Source: Macrothele yani
Taxonomy: Eukaryota; Arthropoda; Arachnida; Araneae; Macrothelidae
Direction: 5' to 3'
Assembly: GCA_039090855.1 (NCBI GenBank)
Contig: CM077010.1
Coordinates: 43,976,905 to 44,040,904 of the forward strand
DNA: 64,000 nucleotides
Both the position numbers and the translations under genes were made by a program. Within the stretch, counting starts at the first letter, position 1. The number at the start of each line of letters is the position of its first letter. The notes under the pieces were generated by a model. That model was not told the origin of the DNA. It did not search any database and saw only the letters and a program-made list of their open reading frames with translations. Positions 11,151 to 21,480 of the stretch are shown here, piece by piece.

Positions 11151-11885
11151 CTTATTAGCAGTTCTTGTATTCGATACAGGAAGAATTTTTCAAATCGGAC
11201 TCCTAGAAGTAGAGATATTGACAAAAATAAAATATACATCTACGCCCCCTGTAGTAGAAACCATGCATTATTTTAAGAAGAAAATATTCCAAAAAAGGTT
11301 TATCGATGTGAGTGGCATTCAGTCCACGAAATAATTTTTTCAATCGATATTTTAGAAGCTCAGATTTTGTGGCAAATACATCAGAAGCAAAAATTAACAC
11401 TTACTCCCCCTGGTGCTAAAGTATCCCTTACCAAACATTTGAAATTATGTGCGAAAGATTGTTCATCAGGAGGTGTATCTGCTGAAGACATTTTGTTTCA
11501 AATCGGAGTTTTAGAAGAAGTATTATCGGGAAAAACGTAATTTACCTTTACGCCCCGCCCCCTAGCAGAAAACTCTATGCGTAATTTGAAAAAGTAACTA
11601 TATCTAAAATACTAAAATAATTTTTTCAATCGGATGTTTAGAAGCAAATATGTGGAATAAAACGTAATTTTGAATTAGACATCATCTGCATTTACGCCCT
11701 CTAGCGGCGACATTGTACAACGTAAAAAGAAACGAAATAAAGGATCATCATTCGCATATTTCAAGCTTCCCAATGCAAAAATAATTTTTCAAATCGGACC
11801 AATAGTTGAAGAGATATCGTGGGTACAGACAAACGGACGGAGGGACGGACAAACCGGTAACATAGCACGATCTGTTTTTACAAAA
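11150..11885 (+). repeat. Periodic 'ACGCCCCCTAG' repeat with a GGACGGAC tail
   Basis: Four loose units of roughly 120-170 bp each contain an AATCGGA(T/C)..TAGAAG motif followed by TTTACGCCCCCTAGYRG-like text. The block ends in CAAACGGACGGAGGGACGGAC and then GTGCTAAAA. Related units occur at 16845-17005 and 19070-19320. It resembles an untranslated portion of an unidentified transposon; no protein is visible. Confidence 0.6.
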
Positions 11886-11891
11886 GCCGTG

Positions 11892-13465
11892 CTAAAACAG
11901 AATGGAAATATATGCAGTACAAAAACATTATGCTGGAAATACTGCAATCGTGCTGAATATACTGTAATGCACTTACGATTTCAATACACTATCAGTATTT
12001 AGTAGGGTAGCCTTTATTCTTTAAAACCGCATCACAGCGACTTCGTATTGAGCCAACAAGTGCTTGAACCTCTGCCTTTGTTATTACGTGGTGCCAGGAA
12101 GTAATTATAGCCTCAATTAATTGCCTTTTATTTAATGGACGTCTCATTCGTGCAAGGCTTTTCAAACTGTGCTACAAATTTTCTATCGGGTACAGGTCAG
12201 GATTGTTTCCTGGCCAGGTCAAAAATGCAACGGAGTTTGTTGTGAATCACTTATTGCATATTTTTGCTGTGGTAGAGAGCTGAATCCTGCTTAAAAAGAA
12301 ATGATGCATTGTTGGAAAAGAGATCCCTGATGGAATGTAGCAGTTTTGGTCCCAGAATGGTGTCAATGTATTTTCTTGCGTTCAACGTGCCGTCGATCAC
12401 ATGAAGGTGGCCAACACCATTTCTTCCGAAAGATCTTTTGTACTTCATCAATATTTTTCTCATGCAGACTTTCCTGAATCTGATCCTCCCAGGTTTTTCT
12501 TGGCCTTCCACTACCTTTCTTTCCTGCAACATGCTGTCAGGGTGTAGCTCTTCTACTACTTTACGTCTCACGTATTTTCGGCCATCACTACCAAATAAGG
12601 ATATCTTACTTTCATCACTCCAAATAACTTGCTTCCACTGATCGTCTGTCCCTACAATGTGTTCTTTCTCCCACTGTAGTCATTTCTTGCGCTGTTGCAG
12701 ATTCAGATATGACTTTTTCCTCGGAATCCTACCCCATATCTGATAGTCTACTCCTTATCGTTCTTGAACTGACAGAAACACCAGTTGAACACAGTTCAGC
12801 TCTGATAGCCTCAGATGAAATTTTTCTGTCCTTCAAACACAGCAGTCTTTTTATTCTTCTGTCATCAACAGCTTTTGTGCACTTTTTTTGGCCTTTCTTA
12901 ATTTGTTTTTCAGTGACTTTGTTTCCTGATAACGTAAGCAGCATTTTCGTACACCAGATGTTATCACTGACCCACCTACTTCCCTTGAAATTTCAGCATA
13001 AGAAAGATCCGATTCACGTAATAAAACAATCGTGGTCCTTTTTGTGGGTGACCAATCAACTCTTTTCTTTGGTGCCATTGCTGTACTTATTATCTACTCA
13101 TTAAATTTAAATACATACTAAAAACATTCACACAATCTACAATTACGCTTCACTTACACCGCTAACAGCCTTTCTTCTACAAAACAAACAGAAAAACTGG
13201 GCTTCTTCAACTTTTCACAAGTTGTATTACAGCTACTGCCATTTGATTGGTCTCCACAACAAGGACTGTGATTGGCCAGTACGGTTTGCACTTACAATAC
13301 GCTTCTTAACTGAATCACACTTGTGTTTCTTTTTCAGACTAAAGTAAGCCTAACTTTTTTTGTACTGAATATATTTGCAAAAACATTTGCGTTTGGTGCA
13401 AAATAACATTTCCTATAAGCCTGAAAAGTTGCAAACCATAGTGTCCATAATTAGTGCCTCCACTG
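11892..13465 (-). pseudogene. Tc1-like element, left end truncated
   Basis: The right terminus, reverse-complemented, begins CAGTGGAGGCACTAATTATG with TA outside (13466-13467). The transposase reads on the minus strand: 13078-12851 holds an N-terminal helix-turn-helix (SYAEISREVGGS), 12944-12729 the second DNA-binding segment ending TIRSRLSDMG, and 12571-12251 a catalytic stretch with VIDGTLNARKYID and FKQDSALYHS, the second-aspartate block. Frames overlap with shifts, and the third block is absent because the copy stops at 11892 in 5'-repeat sequence. A related fragment lies at 21481-22053. Confidence 0.82.
12430..12535 (-). mobile_element. LINE C-terminal scrap within the Tc1 frame
   Basis: In place of about 20 expected residues between EELHPDSML and GRNGVGHLH, the frame reads KPGRIRFRKVCMRK. 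The DNA here (TCTCATGCAGACTTTCCTGA and the next 60 bases) closely matches 42770-42840, the basic C-terminal end of a LINE reverse transcriptase. The replacement keeps the Tc1 frame open. Confidence 0.6.
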
Positions 13466-13634
13466 TATGTACATATTTTTTGTATCTGCGGAAACATACA
13501 ACTTCGAAGGCAAATAAGTTTCAAATCTGTGATTGTTGTACTTTTTTAAAATGAATCCAGTCTGGAAACTTTTATAACAGGATATTTGCACAGAAGAATG
13601 GTAATTTAGTATTGATAAATAAAGTAACAAAGTA

Positions 13635-14899
13635 TTAGGTGTACAAATAAGTTTTAAAGCCTTTTTTCTGTGGCGTATACCGCTAATTTACAAATCCGAC
13701 ATTCCTCCGAGTTGTTGTCATGTGACCGTAACTGGTCCACAGTATAAAATGTGAAGCAGAAGTTTGCCCAACAGTCAAACGCACTTGCACATCGGTAGGT
13801 GAAAGCTGGAAAGCGATACTACATTTACTCGACAGTGCATTCGTTACGAATTTCATCAAGGGAAAAGTGCTGCAAAAGTATGTGCATTTATCTGCTCTGT
13901 TTTGGGGGAGAATATTGTATCGAAAAGCACGTGTGAGCTTGGTTTAGACGGTTTAAAAAGCAGGTGATTTTGATGTTAGCTATCGAGAACGTAGCGGCGC
14001 TCACCAGAAGGTTGCAGTTGAGGAACTGCAAACATTTCTGGACGAAGATTCGTCTCAAACCCAAAAAGAACTAGCTGAACAACTGGTGGTATCTCAACAA
14101 ATCATTTTCATTCCTTTACTCGCAATGGGAAAGATTCAGAAGGAAGGAAAATCGGGGCCGCATGACCTGAGCCAGAGGAACAAGGATGAGCGTGTCATGA
14201 AGTGTTTGAATCTTTTGAATAAACAACACAGAAAGTCTTTCCTCTGGAAAATCATTACGGGTGATGAAAAGTGTATATTTTACGACGATCCCAAACGCAA
14301 AAAAAAAAAACACTGAGTGAAGCAACGACTTCGATACCGAAAAGCAATATTCATTCCAAGAATGTTCTACTGTGCATCTGGTGCGATATGAAGGGTAATG
14401 AACTATTGGAACAAGGTAAAACGGGTACTGCTGTTCACTACAAGCAATAACTGCTGCGATTGAACCAGGAAATCTGTCGGAAACGTCCATTCACAGGCAA
14501 AGTATTGCGTCCCGTGATATTAATGCATGACAACGCTAGGTCGCATGTCGCGAAATCGGTCAAGGAAACGTTATTGACGCTTGGCGCTGGGACGTTTTGG
14601 AGTACACGGCGTATAGTGCAGACATAGTCCCTTGAGACTATCATTTGTTCCGATCGATGCACCATGGTTTGTCTGCTGTACAGTTCCGGACATGTGACGA
14701 AGTGCAAAAGTGGGTTGATAACTTCGTCGCTTCACACGGAGACGTATTTTTCATGGCTGGAATCCGTCAGCTGCCCGAACGATGGCGAAAGGTTATCGAT
14801 AAGGTCGCGCTTATTTTGATTCGTAAAGGCATTGTTGTTTTCTCTCAAATTACATGTTGCGTTGTCTTAAAACGCTTTAAAAGTTATTAGTACGTCTAA
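13635..14899 (+). mobile_element. Full-length mariner-like element, degenerate
   Basis: TIRs are TTAGGTGTACAAATAAGTTT at left and TTAGACGTACTAATAACTTT at right (reverse complement), with TA on both sides; length 1265 bp is typical for mariner. The plus-strand transposase is broken: a paired-like N-terminal domain near 13850-14100, open frame 14086-14316 with NKQHRKSFLWKIITGDEKCI (first aspartate in GDE, but KW became KC), [12 protein letters not shown] near 14520 (second aspartate), and C-terminal frame 14645-14890 with MAGIRQLPERWRKV. The MHDNARSH and YSADIVP-like blocks are split by shifts. Confidence 0.9.
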
Positions 14900-14960
14900 T
14901 ACAGAGAGTTCTCGCTAAAATGTCCGATAAATTACTTCTCATGCTTCAGATTACCTTGTA

Positions 14961-15193
14961 ATTTTTTTTTTTTTTTTTTTTTTTGATTCGAGGTTTAACG
15001 ACCACCGTGAGCAACTCAATGGGCTATAAGCAGTCGCCCGTCCCTAATTCAAGGTCACTGGTTCCAGGGAAGGGAGAGAGCCAGTGCCGTAAGACAAACA
15101 CAACATCCATGCCTGACCGGGATTCGAACCCGGACCCCTTACGGACGAATGGTCAGAGGCCAGCGCCTTAGACCACTGCGCCACCGGGGCGGC
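14961..15193 (-). mobile_element. SINE, same family as 8259
   Basis: Poly(T) at about 14961, reverse-complement body, then B box (GGGATTCGAACCCGG on plus) and head ending GGCGGC at 15193. Flanking GTAATTTTTTTTT on both sides is the target duplication. The insertion is 60 bp beyond the right end of the mariner. Confidence 0.95.
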
Positions 15194-15229
15194 GTAATTT
15201 TTTTTTTTGTTTTTTTTTTTTTGTTCTGT

Positions 15230-16185
15230 GAAAGGAAGAATAAAGTTATCAACATAGACGGTAATGAATGAATTCAAAATGAGACACCCATTAACGATTG
15301 TATGCAATGAATTGTACATAATCATGAAAAAACGATCTTATTCTGAATTCTTCGTAATCCAGGGAAATTAAAAATAACGGCCTTCTGGTTTTTTCCTATT
15401 GTCACCCTAAGAACAGGTAGCTGCTAAAACGAACATTTGTATTGCATTAAAGTTCCTGACTATTTCACATTTTTACTCATAATTTAACTGTCCTTACAAG
15501 GTGTCATCGGCAGTTGTCAGAAAATGTTATTTACGCGAATGTTGGAAAAAAGGCAGACTATTGGCGCTGAACATTAATTCTCCTGCTGGAATTATGTATC
15601 AAAAAAGTCATACATACTCATAATATTACTCAAAAAGAAAAGTATCAGACATTTTAATTCCTGTAATGTGAGTTTCTGTGTGGAATTTTACCGAAAAACA
15701 AACAAGAAACACTAGATATTATGCTGGTTTAATGAGCATGAAATCATCTTCCGTCAGCTTTTTCTCTTTTTAGGTCCGAAATAATTATTCCCTCCTTTTT
15801 TGTGAGCTTTTTGTTTTTTGAAGTTAAGAGGAAGCGAAACATCCATTACATATTTTTTTATCAAAACATACAGGAAATTACTGCAGCTGTTTTACTTGAG
15901 ATAAAAGCAAACATACCTGCTCAGAGCTGAGAGTTTTTATGTACTGAAAGCATATGACACCTCATCTTTATGCTTCTTTATCCCTCCTTCTACAGCTCGG
16001 CATAAATATAGCTTTTTTTCGTTGCATCTCAGGCTATTAAGCAAATTCTTATATCTGGAGTGCAAGAACACAAGCATCTCGCACAACTCTATAGTTAAAA
16101 GTTGCTGTTTCAACAGCATTAATGATTTTTGAATAACCGCTTTTAAAGGTACGCACTGCTGAATTCTCTTTATTACCTCTCTAAG
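15230..16185. other. No gene recognised
   Basis: AT-rich stretch. The minus frame 15937-16236 (99 codons) has no recognisable domain and runs into a SINE relic, so I do not call it a gene. Confidence 0.45.
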
Positions 16186-16189
16186 TGAC

Positions 16190-16394
16190 TCTGGTGCATG
16201 AGTGGGCCAAGGCGCTGCTGCTGACCATTCGTCCAATAAGGTTTCGAGTCCCGGATGATGTATAAGTCTTGTGCTCGTCTGGTAGCACTAGACATGTCCC
16301 TTCATCCAAACCAGTGGCCCTAAATTAGGTCAGGAAACAGCATACAGTAATACATGTCGCACATAGTGGTCGTTAAACCCCGAATCAAAAAAGT
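16190..16394 (+). mobile_element. Diverged SINE relic
   Basis: Fragments of the family remain in order: GCATGAGTGGGCCAAGGCGC head, TTCGAGTCCCGG B box, CCAGTGGCCCTAAATTAGG body and ATAGTGGTCGTTAAACC before an A-run. Divergence is much higher than in the copies at 8259 or 14961, pointing to an older insertion. Confidence 0.75.
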
Positions 16395-16428
16395 AATTAG
16401 CTTTCTACGAATTTTCTAAAGGAAAATA

Positions 16429-16737
16429 CAATAAAACCTCTTTTCACCGACGCCCGTTTATCCGGAACTCTTTGTCAGCGAACAATTTCCGTTTTCATGC
16501 GAGTTCAAGGTCACATTACCATTCTCCCATTTTCTTATCACCTACTTCAACCTCGCGAACTCCAACCGATTACAATTCAAAAATAAAAGAAACGTTACAA
16601 ATTTAAGGAATAAACCAATTTGTTTCAGGTTAAACCTAGGACTGGTGACCAATATCGAGAATTGGCGATTATCCAGAAGTTTGGATTTTACGCAGGTAAC
16701 GTCGTTCAAATTAGATAGTATAAACGATGTTTTACTG
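16429..16737. mobile_element. Short Tigger/pogo-like MITE
   Basis: Left end CAATAAAACCTCTTTTCACC and right end, reverse-complemented, CAGTAAAACATCGTTTATAC are alike over the first 15 bases, with TA on both sides (16427-16428, 16738-16739). The 309-bp interior has no coding content and contains TTATCCGGAACTC and GATTATCCAGAAG words typical of such ends. Confidence 0.7.
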
Positions 16738-16844
16738 TACTTTATGTTTCTTGAACAAAAACGTTTTGGGTGAAAGATAGAGTAAAACGTGTACTATGCA
16801 GTTTTTCGGAGTGAGATAATATGCCACAAAATAATGTATTCATC

Positions 16845-17005
16845 ACATTATTAAGGGTTTTTTAGAATCGGATGTATTCCTTCAGTAGGTATATACACTG
16901 ACGCCCTTGGAGGCAGAATTTGAATAATGAAAAAAATTGAAAATATGCGAAAGCTAATTTTAAAAATAAATGCTATGAAAAAATACGTCTCCTGGAAGCA
17001 AATAT
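16845..17005. repeat. Unit of the ACGCCC periodic repeat
   Basis: The AATCGGATGTATTCC...ACTGACGCCCTTGGAGGCAGA string parallels the units at 11150-11885. It sits immediately left of the Tc1 at 17011, and another unit follows at 19070, suggesting the Tc1 elements are embedded in an older copy. Confidence 0.55.
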
Positions 17006-17010
17006 ATATA

Positions 17011-18459
17011 CACTGAAGAGCAATTGAATTAGAGACAGCCGGCGTTATGTGAATGTGGCGCTGTGGCGGCCCTGTAAACGGAAACGACATGACGTATGCA
17101 GCGTACCGACAATATAAGGGTTGATGTGACGGGAATCAGTATACGTCGGATGCAGTATGGGTAAAACGAAGGATCTAAGCGCATTTGATCGTGAACAAAC
17201 TGTCGGGGCCCGACGAATGGGTCACTCCATTCGGGAAGTCGTGCAGGCACTGGGATTTTCACAAACCACTGTGTCACGGGTGCACCGAGGGTACAACGAA
17301 TCCGGTAAAACCATCACTGCGAGGGCCAACTGCCGTGGACAACAGCGTGTGGAAGAGCGGGGTCATCGTCGGCTAGCTCGCATTGTAGCAGCGGATAGAC
17401 GGGCCACAGTGCAAGAAATCACGCGGCAATTTAACGCAGGTGCACAAAAACGTGTAAGCAGCCACACCATCCAGAACCATCTCCTCGCTATGGGGCACAG
17501 AAGCCATCGTCCCACGAGGATGCCGCTGCTGACCGCACATCCCAGGGTGAAAAGATTAGTACGGGCGTGGGAACATCGCCACTGGAGCCTAGACACGTGG
17601 AAAAATGTTGCCTGGACTGATGAGTCGAGATTCACGTTGGCACATGCGGATGGCAGGATACGAGTACGGCGCAAACCACATGAAGCGATGGATCCTTCTT
17701 GCCAGCAGGGTACTCTTCAAGCTGGTGGTGGTGGCATTCTCGTCTGGGGCTGTTTAAGCGGACTGAAATGGAACCTCTGGTACGTGTGACATCGTCCCTC
17801 ACAGGTCAAAGTTACCGTGATATCCTGGACGACCACTTGCTCCCGTTTGTGCGTCCTCAACATCCCACTGGGGACCTCATCTTGCAACAAGACAATGCGC
17901 CGTGCCATCGCTCCCGAATTGTTTTTTTGTTTTTGTTTTTTTGGTTGGAGGTTTAACGACCACCGTGAGCAACTCAATGGGCTATAAGCAGTCGCCCGTC
18001 CCTAATTTAGGGTCACTGGTTCCAGGGAAGTGAGAGAGCCAGTGCCGTAAGACAAACACAACACCCATGCCTCACCGGAATTCGAACCCGGACCCCGTTC
18101 GGACGAAGGATCAGAGGCCATCGCTTAGACCACTGCGCCACCGGGACGGCACCTCCCGAATTGTATCCGAATGGTTGGATGAACACTCCACCGACGTGAC
18201 CTCGCTTCCTTGGCCAGCTATGTCACCTGACCGAGCACATCTGGGATGCCATCGAGAGAGATGTTCGAGGCTCTGACCCCCCTCCATCAAATCTTCGTGA
18301 ACTGTGGGAGCTTGTTCAAGAATCGTGGATCCGTATGGCTTCCCAACGCTTTCGGTGTCTTGTTGAGTCCCCACCGAGACGAATCGCCGCCGTTGTCAGG
18401 GCGAAAGGCGGTGCTACACGTTACTAGACAGGTATCTGTAATTCAATTGCTCTTCAGTG
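17011..18459 (+). mobile_element. Tc1-like element, nearly intact but frameshifted, with SINE insert
   Basis: TIRs CACTGAAGAGCAATTGAATT at both ends and TATA flanks define it. The transposase starts at ATG 17157: residues 1-203 are open (to 17789), with helix-turn-helix motifs SIREVVQALGFSQTTVSRVH near residues 20-45, a second DNA-binding domain, and WTDESRFTLAHADGR with the first catalytic aspartate. A frameshift near 17757 moves the reading to the frame with LILQQDNAPCHRSRIV (second aspartate). The SINE then interrupts, and after it an 11-bp deletion in the SPDLNPIEH region puts the catalytic glutamate out of frame. Without the SINE the length is about 1.2 kb. Confidence 0.93.
17923..18152 (-). 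mobile_element. SINE inserted in the Tc1 transposase
   Basis: Same family as 8259, reversed, with a T-rich tail at the left and the tRNA-like head at the right (GCGCCACCGGGACGGC). The 12-bp target duplication CTCCCGAATTGT is present at 17911-17922 and 18153-18164. It lies right after the second catalytic block of the transposase. Confidence 0.95.
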
Positions 18460-18469
18460 TATATATATA

Positions 18470-19030
18470 TGACCCCACCATCTTGTGTTCTTCCAGCAAT
18501 GGTTGAAGAGTGTTGGTTCTCCGAGGTTTCTCGCCTTATACGCCAGCTTCCATCCGTTTGATTAAACAGAAAACGTGACATCTCGGAGAAGGCAATACTT
18601 TGCCAATCAATTGAGGTCCAATATCGATACTGCCGTGCAAATGTAAGCTTTTTCTGCCAATTCATCTTCGTTAGCATAGGTGTAGTGACCATCCGTCTGC
18701 ATCCGAGATCCATACCCACAGGGTTCGCTGAACTGTCATTTCAGACACAATTCCGGTATCCCCATGGCTCATTCGGCCAGTGAGTTGTTCCACTGTCGTG
18801 TATGGATCGGCCCTCACGCATCTTCACAGCCAGCGTTCAACACTCACATCAATGACACGTGGTGCTCCGAAGTTTCCACGTCGTTTATTCTTAATGGTGC
18901 CATTTCTCCAATCACGATGCATTTTAACCACAGCAGCACGCCAAAAGTTCACATACTGCGCTGTTTCAGAAATCATCCTCTTTGCAAATCTGGTAACGCT
19001 ACCTACCGCTATTTCCGCTACCTAGCGGGA
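18470..19030 (-). pseudogene. Tc1-like transposase relic
   Basis: Minus-strand frame 18719-18414 contains TSIDWQSIAFSEMSRFLF, where the catalytic DESRF became EMSRF, then QTDGSWRIRRETSENQH. Further upstream (18720-19030) weaker DNA-binding sequence can be read with shifts. The relic ends at 18470, next to the right terminus of the Tc1 at 17011-18459, so it is probably truncated by that insertion or a linked deletion. Confidence 0.75.
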
Positions 19031-19069
19031 AAGTTTTGCATTATTTTGTGCAGAAAGTACGTGTAAGAT

Positions 19070-19320
19070 ATTTTTGAACTTAGTAGTAATTTGATCAAAG
19101 AAGACATTTTTTCAATTGATTTTTTTAGATGAGCACATATTGCTACAAATAGATCAGAAAACAAAATATAGACTTACGCCTCCAAGTGGAGAAACAGTTT
19201 TTCACCGAAAATCAGAAATTATGTGAAGAATGTCTCCCACAAGGAACTCAATCCGATGCAAAAATGATTTTTCAGATCGGAGTAACGGCTGCAGAGACAC
19301 TGTGTTCACAATGGCGGACG
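19070..19320. repeat. Units of the ACGCCC periodic repeat
   Basis: Two units with TTACGCCTCCAAGTGGAGAA and TTTTTCAGATCGGAGTAACG text match the 11.2-kb block. The end GACACTGTGTTCACAATGG parallels the tail of that block. Confidence 0.55.
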
Positions 19321-19441
19321 CAAAAAGCGATACCATGGTGATTGAAAAGTCATTGCCGTTTTCTGACAGTTGATGAAAATGCGTATAAATGCATAAAAGT
19401 AAAATTTTGATCTTCGAAGTAGAGTTCATCGTGTTCGATGG

Positions 19442-20310
19442 TAGTACGCTTTCGTGATGCCATGCCTAGAAACCGGCTGCAAAACGATTACTTTGGTTTC
19501 GAGGCGAAAAAGTCTTGGATCCGAAGTTCCACATCATGGACGTTTTGAAAGTGTTTCACGCGTAGAAAATGTGCCATGGACAGGAACAAGTGGCAGTCCG
19601 AAGGCCCAAGATCTAAACTATAAACAGGGTGTGGCATTAGCTCAACACCCTCCAGTTCCTGTATTTTTTTCCTTAGTTGACAGAGAATGATGAGCAGGAG
19701 CATTATCCTGTTGGAGGATAACTCGTTTACGGTTCACCAGAGCAGGACACTTATGTCTTAAAGCGGGATACATCCGCTCCAACTGTCTAGCGTACAGCTA
19801 CGCATTAATGCCTCTGCCATTTGGAACCAATTTCCAGTGAATGGGGCTTTCAAATTTCCACCATATGCATAGGATAACTTTGTGCTGCGATCGTCTTATT
19901 TTTGGGACTGGTTCTAGTTGCTTTTTGTGATCTAACCACTGTTTTCTCATGACCGGATTCCAGAAAAATGTCCACTTTTTATCACAGGTCACAATTCTCC
20001 TAAAAAAACGGTCGCCCATGGGGTTTACAAGCAATTGGTGACACACATGCGCACGTCACTGAGCTTGAGCTGTAGTCAGTTCATGTGGGGTACTTTTCGA
20101 CAGTTTTTATGCATCTTGCCGAGCTTGTGCAGTTCCCAAACAATTGTACGCGGAGATATTCCCAGTTCATTTGATAGTTTCCTAGTGCTTGTGCACGGAC
20201 TAGACTCAAGGACTTGGCGTACAGCTTCAGAATTTACCGTCGAAGGTTTTCCAGTAAGTGATTTGTCTTCAAGGCTGTATTGCATTGGAAAAGTGGCGTA
20301 TTGATCACAA
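19442..20310 (-). pseudogene. Mariner-like transposase relic (SETMAR-type)
   Basis: Three minus-strand frames give the order of a mariner transposase. 20285-20076 is the N-terminal domain (SLTGKPSTVNSEAVRQVLES, then a helix-turn-helix). 20046-19798 carries FFRRIVTCDKKWTFFWNP with the first aspartate and KVILCIWWKFESPIHWKLVP. The region near 19693 reads ILQQDNAPAH (second aspartate), and 19703-19488 holds EGVELMPHPVYSLDLGPSD (third aspartate) to a C-terminal DFFASKPK. Frameshifts separate the pieces and no terminal repeats were identified. Confidence 0.88.
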
Positions 20311-20771
20311 GCTGCCGATGTAGGAACGTCGCCTTAAGTCACGTGATGCTTTTCTTCATCAAAATAGTATAACTATATTAGCGATCCGAATTTCTTGGCG
20401 TAAAATAGAAAATCAAATTTTCGAAGCTTTCGCACGTCAACCTGGTGGCTTTCTCAAAGAAAGTAGACAGCAAATTGCAAACTGGATAATAGAAAATTTC
20501 AACAATTTAAATGTGGTGTCAACTAAGGAAAAGCATTCTCTGTCAACTAAGGAAGAGCATTCTCTGTCAACTAAGGAAAAGCATTGTCACTACGTTCAAA
20601 TTGTTGAAGTGTTCTGCTACCCAATGTTAGTCACCACGTTCAATAGTCGATGTGTTCTGTTATCCACAGCAAATTGCAAACTGGATTATAGAACATTTCA
20701 ACAATTTGAACGTTGTAACTAGACAATGCCTAGTTACCACGTTCAAATGTTCTGTTATCCAATTTGCAGTC

Positions 20772-20952
20772 TGTAACGTACCAGGAGATGTGACGTACCT
20801 GCCAGAAGGACGCACGCGACATAATGGCAGATAGGAATCAGAATAAAACGTCCGCGTAGCTCAATTGGTAGAGTGACTTATTCCGGAATGAGGGGATCCG
20901 GGTTCGAATCCTGGCGTGGACAGAAAATGACGGAGAAATTTACTTCGTTATA
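20772..20952 (+). repeat. 5' LTR of TRIM locus A
   Basis: It starts with an 18-bp extra lead (TGTAACGTACCAGGAGA) before TGTGACGTACCTGCC, where locus B begins. It contains the tRNA-like unit at 20850-20922 and ends TTACTTCGTTATA. Confidence 0.88.
20850..20922 (+). tRNA. tRNA-like sequence inside the 5' LTR (locus A)
   Basis: Acceptor strands GTCCGCG and CGTGGAC pair over 7 bp with one G-U. The D arm is GCTC...GAGT and the T arm CCGGG-TTCGAAT-CCTGG. Pol III A box (TAGCTCAATTGGTAGAG) and B box (GGGTTCGAATCC) are intact. The anticodon arm pairs best as CTTAT/ATGAG, leaving a 6-base loop TCCGGA; in the standard register CCG (Arg) would be the anticodon but the stem would not form. It is probably an internal promoter rather than a charging tRNA. 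Confidence 0.8.
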
Positions 20953-21101
20953 ATGGCGCCCGAACTATCCGGATGACCCGACCGTTCAAAATCTCGCAAT
21001 GGTTTGATGTTATTTCCACACCGCAAGATAGGAAAAATAAGAGAATCCCTTCTCCAGCACTTCAAAAAAAAATAAAATAAAATAAAATAAGGGGGAGATG
21101 A

Positions 21102-21282
21102 TGTAACGTACCAGGAGATGTGACGTACCTGACAGAAGGACGCACGCGACATAATGGCAGATAGGAATCAGAATAAAACGTCCGCGTAGCTCAATTGGTA
21201 GTGTGACTTATTCCGGAATGAGGGGATCCGGGTTCGAATCCTGGCGTGGACAGAAAATGACGGAGAAATTTACTTCGTTATA
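21102..21282 (+). repeat. 3' LTR of TRIM locus A
   Basis: It matches the 5' LTR except CTGACAG for CTGCCAG and GTAGTGTG for GTAGAGTG, the latter within the D stem of the tRNA-like unit at 21180-21252. About 1% divergence suggests a fairly recent insertion. Confidence 0.88.
21180..21252 (+). tRNA. tRNA-like sequence inside the 3' LTR (locus A)
   Basis: Same fold as the 5' copy. One substitution (GAG to GTG) weakens the D stem; acceptor and T arms are unchanged. Confidence 0.78.
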
Positions 21283-21480
21283 AGTCTACCTTACTTGAGA
21301 AAGCCATCTGTTTGATGTGCGAAAGCTTGGAAAATTTGATTTTATATTTTATGGCAAAACATTCGTATCACTAGTATAGTTATGCTATTATTTTTAGTAT
21401 AGTTCGTCTACGGTTCCTGTTTATTCATTGATTTTCTTCGTACTATGCTTCGAGTAGTGGAAACAGCACTTGGCTAAGTA

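Larger units (their letters stand above)
20772..21282 (+). mobile_element. TRIM with tRNA-bearing LTRs, locus A
   Basis: Two 181-bp direct repeats (20772-20952 and 21102-21282) begin TGTAACGTACC and end CGTTATA; I count two differences between them. One base after the 5' repeat comes TGGCGCCCGAACTATCCGG, a primer-binding site starting TGG as expected for pairing with tRNA CCA ends; the first 12 bases equal those of the lysine-type site. A purine tract, AATAAGGGGGAGATGA, precedes the 3' repeat. The 4-bp duplication AGTC flanks (20768-20771, 21283-21286), and the unoccupied homologous site is seen at 22145-22165. The 149-bp interior cannot code for anything, so it depends on other elements' proteins. 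Confidence 0.9.
20367..21386. mobile_element. Fold-back (palindromic) element hosting a TRIM
   Basis: The left arm (20367-20490: AGCGATCCGAATTTCTTGGC, then AAAATCAAATTTTCGAAGC and GGTGGCTTTCTCAAAG) is inverted at the right (21288-21386). Inner palindromes such as GAACGTTGTAACTAG / CTAGTTACCACGTTC occur near 20716-20745. The interior has three copies of a 24-bp unit containing CAACTAAGGAAAAGCATTC at 20516-20588. No coding content. An incomplete second copy lies at 22054-22262. The LTR element at 20772-21282 is inserted inside. Confidence 0.75.

Noticed and set aside
12709..13104. 131-codon plus-strand frame as a membrane-like protein
   Set aside because: It is antisense to the Tc1 helix-turn-helix region, and its hydrophobicity is a by-product of the opposite strand.
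20850..20922. Functional tRNA-Arg(CCG) gene
   Set aside because: The anticodon stem does not form in the standard register and the unit lies in an LTR present in pairs. Labelled tRNA-like only.
20772..21282. Two tandem SINEs instead of a TRIM
   Set aside because: No A-tails, one 4-bp duplication around the whole, a primer-binding site directly after the first repeat and a purine tract before the second.
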